A stretch of DNA of 64,000 bases, taken from positions 1,488,001 to 1,552,000 of the forward strand of contig JBBELK010000057.1 in the NCBI GenBank assembly GCA_037783545.1. Reading direction: 5' to 3'. This document shows positions 44,958 through 55,547 of this stretch, piece after piece. The notes below the pieces were generated by a model. The model was given only the letters and a program-made list of their open reading frames with translations, searched no databases and was not told the origin of the DNA. The DNA comes from Henricia sp. BOLD:AAB3569. Lineage: Eukaryota > Echinodermata > Asteroidea > Spinulosida > Echinasteridae. The translations under genes were made by a program, and so were the position numbers. Numbering within the stretch: the stretch's first letter is position 1; every line of letters starts with the position of its first letter.

Positions 44958-45560
44958 TTGTTGTTGTGTGAACTATCTTTACCCTTGTCACAAAGGCCTC
45001 TACATATCCATATATCTTCGACAACAGTAGATGTATATGAGAACCACAGAAATGGTAAGCTTCACCAATTTACTGGATGTCAGCAACCGAATCGATCCCA
45101 GTCAAAGTGGAGTAAACATGGGCAGACGTGTCTCTTTATTCCCCGCCGTACCCCCTCACCAGATATCACAATTGACATGAATGTCTCGTTAAATCCGGGC
45201 CCTCAATTAAAAGAATTTCAACAACATAATTCACATTTTGAGATGAATTTCTTATCGTCTTGTCACACACCTTCGACTTCAATTGGTGAATCTGTATCTT
45301 ATCTACAAGAACAACATTTTCGTTACCACTATTCGCGTATGGACTTGGTTGCTCTACGATCTCGCCGCTTGTTGTCTAAGCAAGTTTGGACTCGTCTAAA
45401 CCATCTTGGAATTGCCAGGCGACAAAGGGGATGCAGAGGGGGTGTCATAGGAGTCCAGCTTAGTATCTACATGTATTGCCGTTGTGGTACTCACCATCGT
45501 CATTTCTACAAACTGGCATTGGATCTGGTGGCGACCCTTCTTGCAGCGAAGGAACAATAA
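44958..45560 (+). pseudogene. LINE N-terminal leader with NPGP (2A-like) motif
   Basis: An open frame of 200 codons. Near residue 78 it reads DMNVSLNPGPQ, with NPGP encoded at 45192-45203. CR1/L2-type LINEs of sea urchins and lancelets are known to carry 2A-like sequences ending in NPGP before the endonuclease domain. Here the usual Asp-x-Glu-x before NPGP reads Asn-Val-Ser-Leu, so ribosome skipping would probably be weak or absent. Downstream SRMDLVALRSRRLL and LNHLGIARRQRGCRGG match the conserved linker of the same LINEs. Confidence 0.55.
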
Positions 45561-45679
45561 TTCCCACATTAGTATCTAACAGGGAACAAAGGGCTAAGTT
45601 GCCCCAGCGCTCAAGAGTCCGTATCAACAGGTCCCGCACTATTACAGAAATCCACATACAGTCTACGGTGGGAAAAGAA

Positions 45680-46330
45680 GTGTCTTCACAAAAGCTGAAA
45701 TTCTGCTTATGGAATGCTCAGTCAATCCGGAACAAGACCGCTTGTTTTGCTGAGTATATTAGTGACCAAAAACTTGATCTAGTAGCCATCACCGAAACGT
45801 GGCTTACACAAAACGACTCGTTTGTTAAAACTGAATGTCTTCCAGAAGGATACAAAATCCTTGATAAACCCAGAGTTCATCGGAGAGGAGGAGGTGTAGC
45901 AATAGTCTGTCGATCAAACTTTGTTGTTAAAAAGATCCAACCAGCACGTGAATGGAACACCTTTGAGATTATAGAGTGCATTCTCGAAAGTGATTGTTCA
46001 TCGCGTTTGCGGCTTTGTGTCCTCTGTAGGCCACATTACTCTGTAATTAACCCTATGATCATCAGTACTTTTATCGATGAATTTGCTGAGTACCTTGGAA
46101 CATGTACTATGTGTATTGAACCAGTACTGATCTGTGGGGACTTTAACATTCATGGAGACAATCCAACAGACATAAACACGAGGGCTTTATTTTATTTACT
46201 GAACTCGATGAGCTTTAAGAAGCATGTAGTCTCGCCCACCCATACTAGGCTCATGGTCACATGTTAGATTTGATAATAACTAGGTCAACTGATACTATAA
46301 TTATTGATACTCCGATATCAGATATAGTTT
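45680..46330 (+). pseudogene. LINE apurinic-type endonuclease domain
   Basis: Plus frame: KLKFCLWNAQSIRNKT (Asn box), DQKLDLVAITETWLT (catalytic Glu), RRGGGVAIVCRS, RLRLCVLCRPHYS, EPVLICGDFNIHGDNP (Asp and Asn of the catalytic GDFN box) and HVVSPTHTR; after a frameshift at about 46255 it continues LDLIITRSTDT. The domain is almost complete, and all the expected catalytic blocks up to the frameshift can be seen. It would nick target DNA to prime reverse transcription. Confidence 0.8.
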
Positions 46331-48007
46331 TCTTTCGGATCATGCCACAGTGCTTTGCAACAGTGGTATGACAAAACCTGGGTCTGCAAGAAAAACGGTG
46401 ACTTTCAGGAAACTTGCATCGATTAATATGGATGAATTTAAAAATGATTTACGCATGTCTGGTCTGACCTCTAACCAACCGATACAGTTAGAAACTCTGG
46501 TTGATTCGTCTAAAAAGAGTTTGGCATTGCTATTGGATAAACACACACCTATTCAGTCTAAAAATACTGCAATTCGTGAACATGTTCCATGGTTTAACAT
46601 TGAAATTCGGTAGGTATAAAGAATTCGACGGCAAATGGAACGGAAATTGAGGACTTCCGGCCTTGACGAGGACTTAAGAGCATTCAGGACCATATATATG
46701 ATGAACATGAACATATATGATGTAGATTGGGTCAATAAACATTCTGATAATCAACGTGGGTTGTTTTCTGTCACTAAAAAACTGTTAAATCTAAATTCAG
46801 ATACCCTTTTTACATCAAATAGGGATAATCAAGCTCTTGCTAATGATATTGGAACATTTATTTGTCGAAAAGATCACCAATATTCGTAATGATTTGGACT
46901 CTGTAGTGTGTCAAGTTACTGCCTCACTAACTCCACTTTGTGAGACATCTCTTCATCAATTTGAGGTCATTAACGAAAATGATGTAAAAAACCTTATACT
47001 GAAGGTACCGAATAAGTCGTGTCCTCTAGATCCTGTTCCTACGTCCATTGTTAAGGAGTGTCTTGAAGAATTAATACCGGTACTGACTTCAATGGTTAAT
47101 ATGTCTTTGCAGTCTGGAATACATGTAGTTCCAGAGTACTGGAAAGAAGCAGCCCGGACTTGACTCGGTATTTAAAAATCTTCGTCCCATATCAAATCTG
47201 CAGTTCATATCTAAATTGGTCGAACGTATAGTGGTAGATCAGGTTTATGCCTCACCAATCGGCCTACCGCCCTGGATATAGCACAGAAAGCGCATTGTTA
47301 AGAGTCAAAAACGATATTTTGATGAATATGGACAAACAAACAAAAAGTAACTCTGCTTGTATTTTTAGATTTAAGCGCAGCGTTTGACACGGTCGACCAC
47401 AACATATATTACTTTATCGCCTCAGCCATTCATTTGGACTCACCGGAACTATACTGGTTTAAATCATATTGATTAGGTAGATCCCAGCGCGTGTTAGTAA
47501 ATGGGGTTCTGTCTAAGGAATTTCAACTTAATTTTGGTGTTCCACAAGGCAGCTGCTTTGGTCCTTTGTTATTTCTGTTGTATACAAGTGAATTATTTGA
47601 TATTCCCAAGAAACGTGGTTTACAGGTACACTCCTATGCGGATGATACGCAACTTTATATATCATAATCCTGGAAATGTCATAAACGAGACTGCGGCTAA
47701 AACATCCCTTGAAAACTGTATACTTGAACTTGGATGACGGTTAATAAACTTAAGCTTAATATGGATAAAACATAATTTCTCATATTAGGTACTAAGAAAC
47801 AACTTGAAAAAGTTAATATTTCTCATTTGCACGTTGCCAATGCTGAAATTAGACCATCACTTAGTGCCGTCAGGAATCTCGGAGTGTAGTTTGATAACAA
47901 ACTTCATATGGCTGATCATATAAATAAAATAAGTAGTTCAGCATTTTATTATTTGTATAACATCCGAAAAATTCGAAAATGTTTAACTCGTGAGGTTTTA
48001 GTACATG
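46330..48007 (+). pseudogene. LINE reverse transcriptase, part before the Gypsy insertion
   Basis: A linker with FRKLASINMDEFKNDLR and LLLDKHTPIQ leads into RT: VPNKSCPLDPVPTSIVKECL, LLVFLDLSAAFDTVDH (first catalytic Asp), [30 protein letters not shown] (catalytic YADD, intact), KLNMDKT, SAVRNLGV and YNIRKIRKCLTREVLVH. Frameshifts near 46889, 47165, 47340 and 47660 and internal stops show decay. Reading breaks at 48007 and continues at 54457. Confidence 0.8.
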
Positions 48008-49521
48008 TGTAACCCACAGGTGGGAATGAGTTTAAAATAAAAAAGGGCAAAATCACTTCTGTTTACCTTTTTATTACAACACACAACAAGAACAACTTTA
48101 TTTCTCAACAATATCAATAAGGCAGTGTTAACACACAATACAAGGCAATTTAGGCCGGCCGGCAAAAAAGGATATGCGCAATGTTTAGATTAAGGAGCTC
48201 CGAAGATCAGTTCACATTCAAGTCACGTCTCTTGACGTAGTAGGGACAAACTTCCAGACTGCGACTTTCCACTTGAGGTGCAATTAAGCTTAAGTCTTTG
48301 CTGCGTTTTCCCGTTTATCGACACCCTGCAGTGCTGATGATTTCGATGACCAGTCCCGACAAACTATCTTGGTCCAGGAGAACACTGTGTCTCCACGGAT
48401 AGTTCAGGCGAAAAGGTCCAAGGACACCTCAGACTGTCAAGCCGGGTGCTCCACTAAAAATCTCAGTTCACAACGACCAGTCGCAGGTGACCATTTATTC
48501 GTAGCAGCCTCAATTCGTGAAGCAAATCCGAGTAAATCTGAGAGCAAAACAATATACATACATTCACACAGTCTGCTGGAATGTATAAAAAACACTTTAA
48601 AGATGCACAACGTTTGCATGCTAATTTCAAAACTGAGTTTCACAAAAAAACAAACTTAATTGGCACTTCTAGCAACCAAATTGTGTAATTAACAAGTTCC
48701 AATCTCATAAGACTGACAAAAGGCAATCAAATACTACCACTACATGTGCGTTTACATGTAAAGTATGACCTCAAAGTGACGCAAAGTTACTTGGTTGCAA
48801 GACAAAATTGGTCTGCATTACTCAAATGCATTATTCTAATGATCTAGAATGAAATCTGAAATTAACCTAAATGAACACTTGCGTCGTGCAAGTGGATACA
48901 CTTAATCCACTGAATGCTTGATAAGTTCATTTATTTTTCCAAATGAGAAAAATCCCTATATCAGGAATTAGCTTTCTAATCCGCTTCACACAATGCCAGC
49001 TGTTTGCAAAACAGATGCATGTTGTCAAGATGTGTATGCACGTACACGTGCAAATGTGAAATATTAACGTTTTCATTCACCTGGTTTTCAAAGTTTCAAT
49101 ACAGCTTCAAAATGCAAATTTCTCCTTTTTAACAACGTACCTGAGAGCCAACAGAAGCAACAAATAGGGTTCACTCCCTGAATATTTTAATGCAATAGGT
49201 TACATCCCAATCAGGCCATGAACAAAGGCGATGCTTTTGGATGTAAACTTTCACGAAAACTTGACACATATGTCAACATTGAATCAAAATGGCAGATGGC
49301 TCACACGAGTGCCAGGCACACCCGTCAACAGAGGGCGCCCTTCAACTTCACTGGTAATGACAGGAATACTGCACTTAAGGCTAAACTGGACTCTGCCTCT
49401 TAGGCGAGCCACTTTCAAGTTATGAAAGCATTTTATCTTTAGTTTACAGCTACAATACTTGAAAAGGGAAAATTATGTTCCAAGCAACAAGATCACACTC
49501 AATGTGCTCAGCTGGGCTACA
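48008..49521 (-). repeat. 3' LTR of the Gypsy element (1.5 kb)
   Basis: In element orientation it starts TGTAGCCCAGCTGAGCACA and ends ACCTGTGGGTTACA, with TGTA/TACA inverted ends. It is preceded by the polypurine tract. The outer 45 bases and a second internal block recur in the 5' remnant. Confidence 0.85.
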
Positions 49522-49534
49522 TTCTCCCCTTTCT
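49522..49534 (-). promoter_or_regulatory. Polypurine tract of the Gypsy element
   Basis: AGAAAGGGGAGAA on the minus strand directly precedes the LTR start TGTAGCCC. It primes plus-strand DNA synthesis in LTR retroelements. Confidence 0.8.
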
Positions 49535-49587
49535 AAATATGTTGTATCGTCCCGATAGCATGCTTTCCTGATGAGGAGAGAAAGGAC

Positions 49588-50790
49588 CTACAGAACTGGA
49601 ATCCACCCGCATGGTAGTGAAACGTGGACACTTTGACAAGTGGGCTGACCAAGGGTATCATATGTGAAGCGTTGTGGAGGTTGTCTACTTCTAGGGGCAC
49701 GCGTTGGACGGCTTGAGAGAAACTCTCCATCATCCTGGCGACATGGCTCAGAAGTAGACTCATGGCCTGGAGACTCATCCACAAGATTGGGAGGACTTTT
49801 ATCAAGAGTCGCTTCACATGTGTCTTCACCTACACTATTTGATGTGTCACAAACAAGCTCTGTACTGCTTTCTTCGGCCTTACTACATGTAACTGCAGTC
49901 GGTTGGAAGTCAATCGGAGGGTGTCACCAACTCAGATGTGAAGACCTGGTCCCCGGTTCCTTCCTTCTAGCGAGAGATTATTTTCAGTTGTGGCTGTAAA
50001 AGTATCCTCTGGTGTGAAAGTTCTCGAACGGGGTCAGGAATAAATGCCTCGGCATCTGCTCTTAGTCGACTGTGTTTCTGGTCGTCAGAGGTTGGGCTTC
50101 GGGTGGCTTCCAGAGGTTCATTCAGGTCTGATCCTGCCTCTTTGAAATTATCCGGACATGACACTTCTCTCTGGCTCATTTTCCTGAACCAAATAACAAC
50201 TACTTCCTGTTCCTTATCAGAAGATTCATAACCTTTTGGGTCTTGTAGAGTCTGCTTTGGAGTGGACTTCCGTAGTCTTCGGGCAACAGGTTCTGGGTCA
50301 TCAACCTCTGGAGGTGCTCCAGGAGCTATGCTACCGATTGAAAGTACCATGTTCCTGTGAAGGGTTTTCACAGCATTAGGTCGAGACTCTGACTTGACTT
50401 TAAACACAGGGATCTTGTCGTTAGGACGCCCAAAACAACATGCACTTCCTGATTCCATTGATCCGCAAGTTTGTGGGACCTCGAAATCCAGTATTCCTGA
50501 TGAGTACCCTGTCTCCAATTTCTAACTCACTCCCTCGCACTTTGACATCATAGCGCTGTTTATTAGCAGCTGCGGATTTCGCCGATTTCTCCAATGCAAG
50601 TCTGTATGCATTCTCCAAGCTGTTTCTCGGATTTTGGACGTATCTCGAGTGATCTTTGTGGGACACACCATATGGGGAGGTACCGAAACGCACATCAATT
50701 GGAAGTCGTGCCTCTCTGCCAAACATGATGTGGTAGGGGAAAACCCGGTGCTGTAATTTTTGGTAGAATTATAGGCATGAACCAGAGGTG
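49588..50790 (-). pseudogene. Gypsy integrase C-terminal region and tail
   Basis: Minus frames give ELEIGDRVLIRNTGFRGP, then KIPVFKVKSESRP and VKTLHRNMVL. This is the GPY-type C-terminal domain of Ty3/Gypsy integrases with the LHRN end. It is followed by an acidic tail and PPQRFTYDTLGQPT, the usual end of this group of pol proteins, with a stop at about 49588. Frame changes near 50520 and 50420. Confidence 0.7.
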
Positions 50791-51918
50791 CTACGAACTT
50801 GCTCCAAGTGTGTTTCTTGTCGACTGGCAAAGTACCCAACATGTTGATATGAGCAGAGTCCGATTGAAACGCTCAGGCTGGGGGTCCCCTTGAGGGTGGT
50901 AGGGAGTGGTCCTAGACTTAGCTACCCCTAGGAGGGAGGAGAGTTCCTTAATAAGGGTGTTGTCAAACTCCCTCCCTTGATCAGAATGAAGACGTTTGGG
51001 AAGTCCATAGTGCAGGAAATAATGCTCCCAAAAAAACCTTGCAACAGTCCTAGATGACTTGTCCCTAGTCGGCACTGCTTGGGCGTATCTTGAAAAATGA
51101 TCGGTTATGACCAAAATGTACTGGTACCCACTTCGGTCAGGTTCCAACTTGAGAAAATCCATACATACCAGTTCAAGAGGAGAGCTAGTTGTAATATTCA
51201 ACAAAGGTGCTGCCAACTTTTGTGTGGTTTTCCGAGATACGCACCTGAGGCATTGGGAAATCCAGTAATGTATGTCCAAAGTCATTTTCGGCCAATAAAA
51301 ACGTTGTCTAGCCAATGCGATGACTCTATCTATTCCCAAGTGACCCAGTTCGTCATGAAGTCCTTTCACAGCTTTCTCTCTGAACTTTTCAGGCAACACC
51401 AACTGGAAGGTTTCCTTGTTTGCCGGACTCCTGTCTCGACGATACAAAATCATCCCATCTCTCAAAACAAGTTTGTTAAACTGCGCCACCATTAACTTCT
51501 CTTGGGGAGTTAGGTCTTCCACAAGTCTGGGTTTCTTTCCACTTGCAACCCTTGGAATGAGTTTTCGTATGGTATCATCCTCAGTCTGTTCCTTCTTCCA
51601 GTTCACCGGCTTACAGGAGACACCTTCACCTGGGGTGGAATACAGTGATGGGATTGCCTCTGTACTCAAAGCCAATGACTGTACAAGAGGGAAGGCTGGA
51701 GACTCTGTCACGACACTACCCGTTGAGCACATCAGGCTGGCAGAAATAGCATGGATGACTTCTCGATCACAGGTCTTTTCGGCATCACCAGTCTCTCCCT
51801 GCAATCTGGCCTCGAGAATGTGGATTTGGTCTCGCTGGTCAGTATCATAATCCTTGTCATGAGGCATCCGGGACAGGGCATCTGCATCTCGATAACACGG
51901 TCCAGGCTTGTAGTGCAA
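50791..51918 (-). pseudogene. Gypsy integrase (zinc-binding and catalytic domains)
   Basis: A long open minus frame. It starts after the RNase H connection (HYKPGPCYRDADALSRMP) and includes the His/Cys region HDELGHLGIDRVIALARQRF and CLRCVSRKT. The catalytic core follows with VCMDFLKLEPD (first Asp), KRLHSDQGREFDN (second Asp) and HPQGDPQPERFNRTLL (Glu). All three acidic residues are present. The usual GNGQ/GDGQ loop reads GDPQ. The frame is lost at about 50850. Confidence 0.85.
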
Positions 51919-53160
51919 TGTGAAATCCAGCGGTGACTAGTAGCATCAATCTTGGCAGTTGAGAGTACGTGGGTTAGAGGGTTATTATCGGTAAACACCA
52001 TTGTCCCTTTAGCAGAGTACAGATAGTCCTTAAACCTGTCCGTGATGGACCACTTGAGCGCCAAGAACTCTAATTTATGCGCAGGGTAATTTCTCTCAGT
52101 GCGAGACAACCCTCTGCTGGCATACGCTACTGGGCGCAGTCTCCCGGATGACTCTTGACACAATACAGCCCCGAGTCCATCCCTGGAGGCATCTATGTGC
52201 AAGACGAAAGGCTTTGTGACATCTGCAAACGCCAATACAGGTGCAGCACACATCTTCTCTTTGAGAGTGTTGAATGCTCGATCACACGCAACTGTCCATG
52301 ACTGATCAATAGACACCCTACCAGCGACAGGTTTCCTGGAAGGCACTTTTGGAGAGAGCTCCTGTCGCTGAAACCCGGCAGTCAGTTGATGCAGAGGTTT
52401 GGCAATTTTGGAAAAGCCTTCGATAAATCGGCGGTAGTAACCGCAGAACCCAAGGAAAGAACGCAGCTGTTTAACGCTTTCTGGACGCGGCCAGGATTTA
52501 ATTGCCTCCACTTTGGCAGGATCCGTCTGGACACCATCTTGAGATACCACGTGACCTAGATATTTTACCGAGGTGCAACACAGTTGACACTTTTCGGGTG
52601 AGATTTTTAAGCCATACTGGGCTAGTCGATCATAAATTATGCAGAGACGTCTCTCCATCTCCTCTAGAGTAGGCGCGAACACTATTATATCGTCGATATA
52701 TACCAGAACTTCATCAAAGTTCAGGCCGGACATGCACTGCTCCATCAAGCGTGGGAACGTTGCTGGGGCTCCCTTAATGCCTTGCGGCATGCGCTCAAAC
52801 TGATAAAACCCTACAGGACACACAAATGCGGTCTTTTCTCCTTGTCACCAGGCTTCATGGGTATATGATAATAGCCCGATTCGAGGTCTATTACCGAAAA
52901 CCATTCACAGCCATGGAGACAGTCGAGAGCATCCTGGATCGACAACTGGGACTGTGTACTGGTCTGGAAGAGTCCGAGCATTTAGAGTCCGATAATCCAC
53001 ACAGAGTCTCATCTTGCCATTCTTTTTGCGGACGATAACGATGGGTGAGGCATATTGACTCTTGGATTCAGAGATCACTCCAATGTCTAGTAACTTTTGC
53101 AAATTATCTCTGAGGTCCGTCAAGTCAGCTGGGGAAACGCGTCTGGATCTTTCGCGGATT
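51732..53160 (-). pseudogene. Gypsy reverse transcriptase and RNase H
   Basis: RT from about 53123: LLDIGVISESKSQYASPIV, KNGKMRLCVDYRTLNART. After frameshifts near 52905 and 52823 come QGIKGAPATFPRLME and VLVYIDDIIVFAPTLEEM (catalytic YIDD). The thumb/connection has KCQLCCTSVKYLGHVVS and LRSFLGFCGYYRRFIEGFS. RNase H has FVLHIDASRDGLGAVLCQ, HKLEFLALKWSI and MVFTDNNPLTHVLS, giving the expected Asp, Glu and Asp. The frame slips at about 51920 into integrase. The core RT-RH ORF of 363 codons is open. Confidence 0.9.
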
Positions 53161-53165
53161 GGCTG

Positions 53166-54315
53166 CTAATCTCTCAGTCTGATCTCATGCTGAACTTTGT
53201 CGACAGTAAGGCCGACATCCCAATCAGTTGTCAAGAAGATCTCAGATCGCTGATAAGAAAGTTTAAGAATGCGTTGACGCCACTCTGCACTGATAGGACC
53301 CCAGTTGAAAGGGAGGTTAGAAAACTCTTCTTTTGTCAAAGGTTGGTTCTTTCCATGTTGATTGGACGAGTCTGGTGCAGTTGCCGACACTCTAGAGCAA
53401 CTCGGGCCTTTGCTGCTGAAGGAGTCACTAGTCCATGCAGGCATGAATGCGCCTGCCAAGTTGCACTTGCAAGGTAGCTGTAATTCGCGTTCAGTTCAAT
53501 TTCGCAAACCCACACTGACCCTGTTGAAACCAGCACTAACTTTGGTGAGTGAACAAACGACTTCTATCCCACTAGGCAGCTTGCGTGGACTGGTAGCATC
53601 AATCAGTACAGTAGTTTGTCCTCCAACCTTCATGGAGTTTGCAGGCACAGTAAAAGTACCTCGTGAATGAAGCTTTACAACTCCAAGTCGACTATCCGGC
53701 TCAACTCGTTTCGCAGAGTCCAATTCTTTGTATATCTGGGCACAGGTTGGATGTACATCTTTGTCATTCGTGGGCATTCTCTTGGCATGTTCCTCAAACA
53801 CAGCCTGGTAACAGTTACGTAGGACACCGGAGTTTGTTCCCACCACCACCTGATGAAAGTCTGAATCCCGGCCGTCCGGTACTACCAATGCCAGTGTCAA
53901 GAAAGATTCTGTTGTACCGCAGAATCCACCATCTAAACCAACGTCAACTTGAGTCTAACCAAGGTAGGGTATTGTGCCACTCCCACTATGCCACAAAACC
54001 AAGTCGCTCAATGGATTCAATGGCTTTTTCAGCTGTCGAAAGAAACTATTACATACGAGTGTCACTTGTGACCCCGTATCAAGCAAGCATTTCGCTTCCA
54101 GTCCATCCACATAGCCTGTCACAACCAGTTGTTCCCCAATAAGTCCTGTAGGAATATCAGTGTCAAAGGTACGAATTCTGAGCGGCCCCTCTCAGATACC
54201 CTTTTCCGTTTCCCTGAATGAACTTGATTATAATTCGCTGTTGACTTTCTCAACATCAGCCTCATTTAGGCACTTCACTTTATAATGCCCCTCCATGCCA
54301 CACTTCTGCTTCCTC
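53166..54315 (-). pseudogene. Gypsy gag end, protease and pre-RT spacer
   Basis: From about 54355 downward: PPKYLQLLQMVRREEAEV (end of gag), a zinc-knuckle remnant KCGMEGHYKVKC that lacks the first cysteine, then the protease active site EAKCLLDTGSQVTLV at about 54080-54120. Then come ALVVPDGRDSDFHQVVVGTN, TFTVPANSMKVGGQTTVLI, and spacer sequence with TKEEFSNLPFNWGPISAEW before RT. Frames change near 53935, 53500 and 53170. The aspartic protease would process the polyprotein; it is inactive here. Confidence 0.75.
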
Positions 54316-54360
54316 ACGACGAACCATCTGGAGGAGTTGGAGATACTTTGGGGGTTGATC

Positions 54361-54452
54361 CACTTTAAAGATGCACAACGTTTGCATGCTAGATTTAATT
54401 ATAAAATGTTCCAAGCAACAAGATCACACTCAATGTGCTCAGCTGGGCTACA
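54361..54452 (-). repeat. Internally deleted 5' LTR remnant of the Gypsy element
   Basis: It combines the LTR block CACTTTAAAGATGCACAACG (compare 48593) with the outer LTR end (compare 49475-49521). About 850 bases between them and the whole inner LTR part, primer binding site and most of gag are lost. Confidence 0.8.
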
Positions 54453-54456
54453 CATG

Positions 54457-55045
54457 CCTTTATTACTAGTAAATTAGACTATTGTAATAGTCTGATGTAT
54501 GGACTTCCTAACAAACAGATTTTAAAGCTGCAGAGAATTCAGAATGCGGCTGCCAAACTTGTCACAGGTCTGTCACGTTCTTGCCATGTCACACCTGTCT
54601 TACAGAACCTTCATTAGCTGCCAGTATTCTCACTATGAGCAAGAACATGTACATGTTCATTGTAACCCCATTGTTAGTAACAATGGTGTGTGCCCAATTT
54701 CCATTGTTAGATGTTCATAGTGTCTATCGTATTCATTTTAAGATATTACTTTTAACTTTTAAGTGTTTGCACGGTACAGGCCCAGAATATTTAAGCAATT
54801 TATTATCGGTTGCACACCAAACAAGGTATAGTCTTCGCTCGAGTAATGGATTGTTATTGTAAGGCTACACTTGGAAATTGTTCATTTCAATCTTCCGCCC
54901 CCAAACTGTGGAACAAGCTACCCAGTGAAATCCGGAATATTGATGTTTTTAATTTATTTAAACAGAAAGTGGAAACGTACCTTTTATTATTTTTTCCCTG
55001 TAAAGCGCATATGAACATATTCCTATGGAATATGCGCTTATACGT
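54457..55045 (+). pseudogene. LINE C-terminal region after the Gypsy insertion
   Basis: Resumes with [19 protein letters not shown], then [20 protein letters not shown] and LHWLPV. An insert of about 90 bases at 54625-54715, rich in palindromes (GAACATGTACATGTTC, CATTGTTAGTAACAATG), then precedes YRIHFKILLLTFKCLHGTG and QSSAPKLWNKLPSEIRN. Tail with TGTAAAGCGC stem. Confidence 0.75.
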
Positions 55046-55547
55046 TTAAAAACTATGAATTGTAGGATAGGGCGACAAATCGTGTGTAAAAAAGGTATAT
55101 TAGGGCGACCTGCTCAATAGGGCGACATTTTGGTGTCGCCCTAATATTTTTGAGTTTAAAAATCTTTTTTTTAGGTCAAAAACCATTTTTTAAAAATCGA
55201 GAACCATTTTTATTAGGTCTAGAACTGTTTCTCTTAGGTCTGTGATGACCATCTCTGGAAGCTTTGGGTAAAAAAATAAGGTGTCATTTTGAGTGACTCT
55301 TGCCGAAATTTCGGTGGTCCCCGGTGAGAGTCTTCCCGAAATGTCGCCATATTGTTTAAATTATTATTATTTTATTTTTTTTCCCGGTTCTCAGTGGGGC
55401 TACGAGGCCCCTTTTATTCAATTACTTAAAACAATTAATGGACATAACAACATACAAACAAAAACAGGTCTACATAAATAATACAAATAAAAACACATAT
55501 GAACAAAATCATCGCTGTCTTTGACACTTAAACAATTACATTGCCAT
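55046..55547. repeat. GGGCGAC repeats and low-complexity DNA; no gene
   Basis: TAGGGCGAC occurs three times between 55068 and 55122, the last forming the inverted pair TAGGGCGAC ... GTCGCCCTA with the sequence ending at 55142. The words AAAAACCATTTTT and AGGTCTAGAAC/AGGTCTGTG follow. T-rich tract at 55360-55382. Confidence 0.5.

Larger units (their letters stand above)
48008..54452 (-). mobile_element. Ty3/Gypsy LTR retrotransposon inserted in the LINE
   Basis: CATG target duplication at 48004-48007 and 54453-54456. Removing the element and one CATG restores the LINE frame (VLVH then [13 protein letters not shown]). On the minus strand: remnant 5' LTR (54361-54452), gag end, protease, RT, RNase H, integrase, polypurine tract, 3' LTR (48008-49521). 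The 5' LTR and most of gag are deleted and pol has frameshifts, so it cannot move by itself. Confidence 0.9.
44600..55045 (+). mobile_element. Nearly full-length CR1/L2-like LINE, interrupted by a Gypsy element
   Basis: Leader and ORF at 44958-45560, endonuclease 45680-46330, RT 46900-48007 and 54457-54600, C-terminal region to 55000, tail with TGTAAAGCGC ... GCGCTTATA at about 55000-55040. Without the 6.4-kb Gypsy insert it is about 4 kb, close to the usual length of the group. The 5' boundary is estimated. Stops and frameshifts make it inactive. Confidence 0.75.

Noticed and set aside
49664..54142. Plus-strand ORFs of up to 159 codons
   Set aside because: They are antisense shadows of the Gypsy pol region, whose motifs are unambiguous on the minus strand.
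54640..54690. GAACATGTACATGTTC as a steroid-receptor type response element
   Set aside because: A perfect palindrome within a small insert in a dead LINE; other palindromes nearby suggest a foldback scrap.
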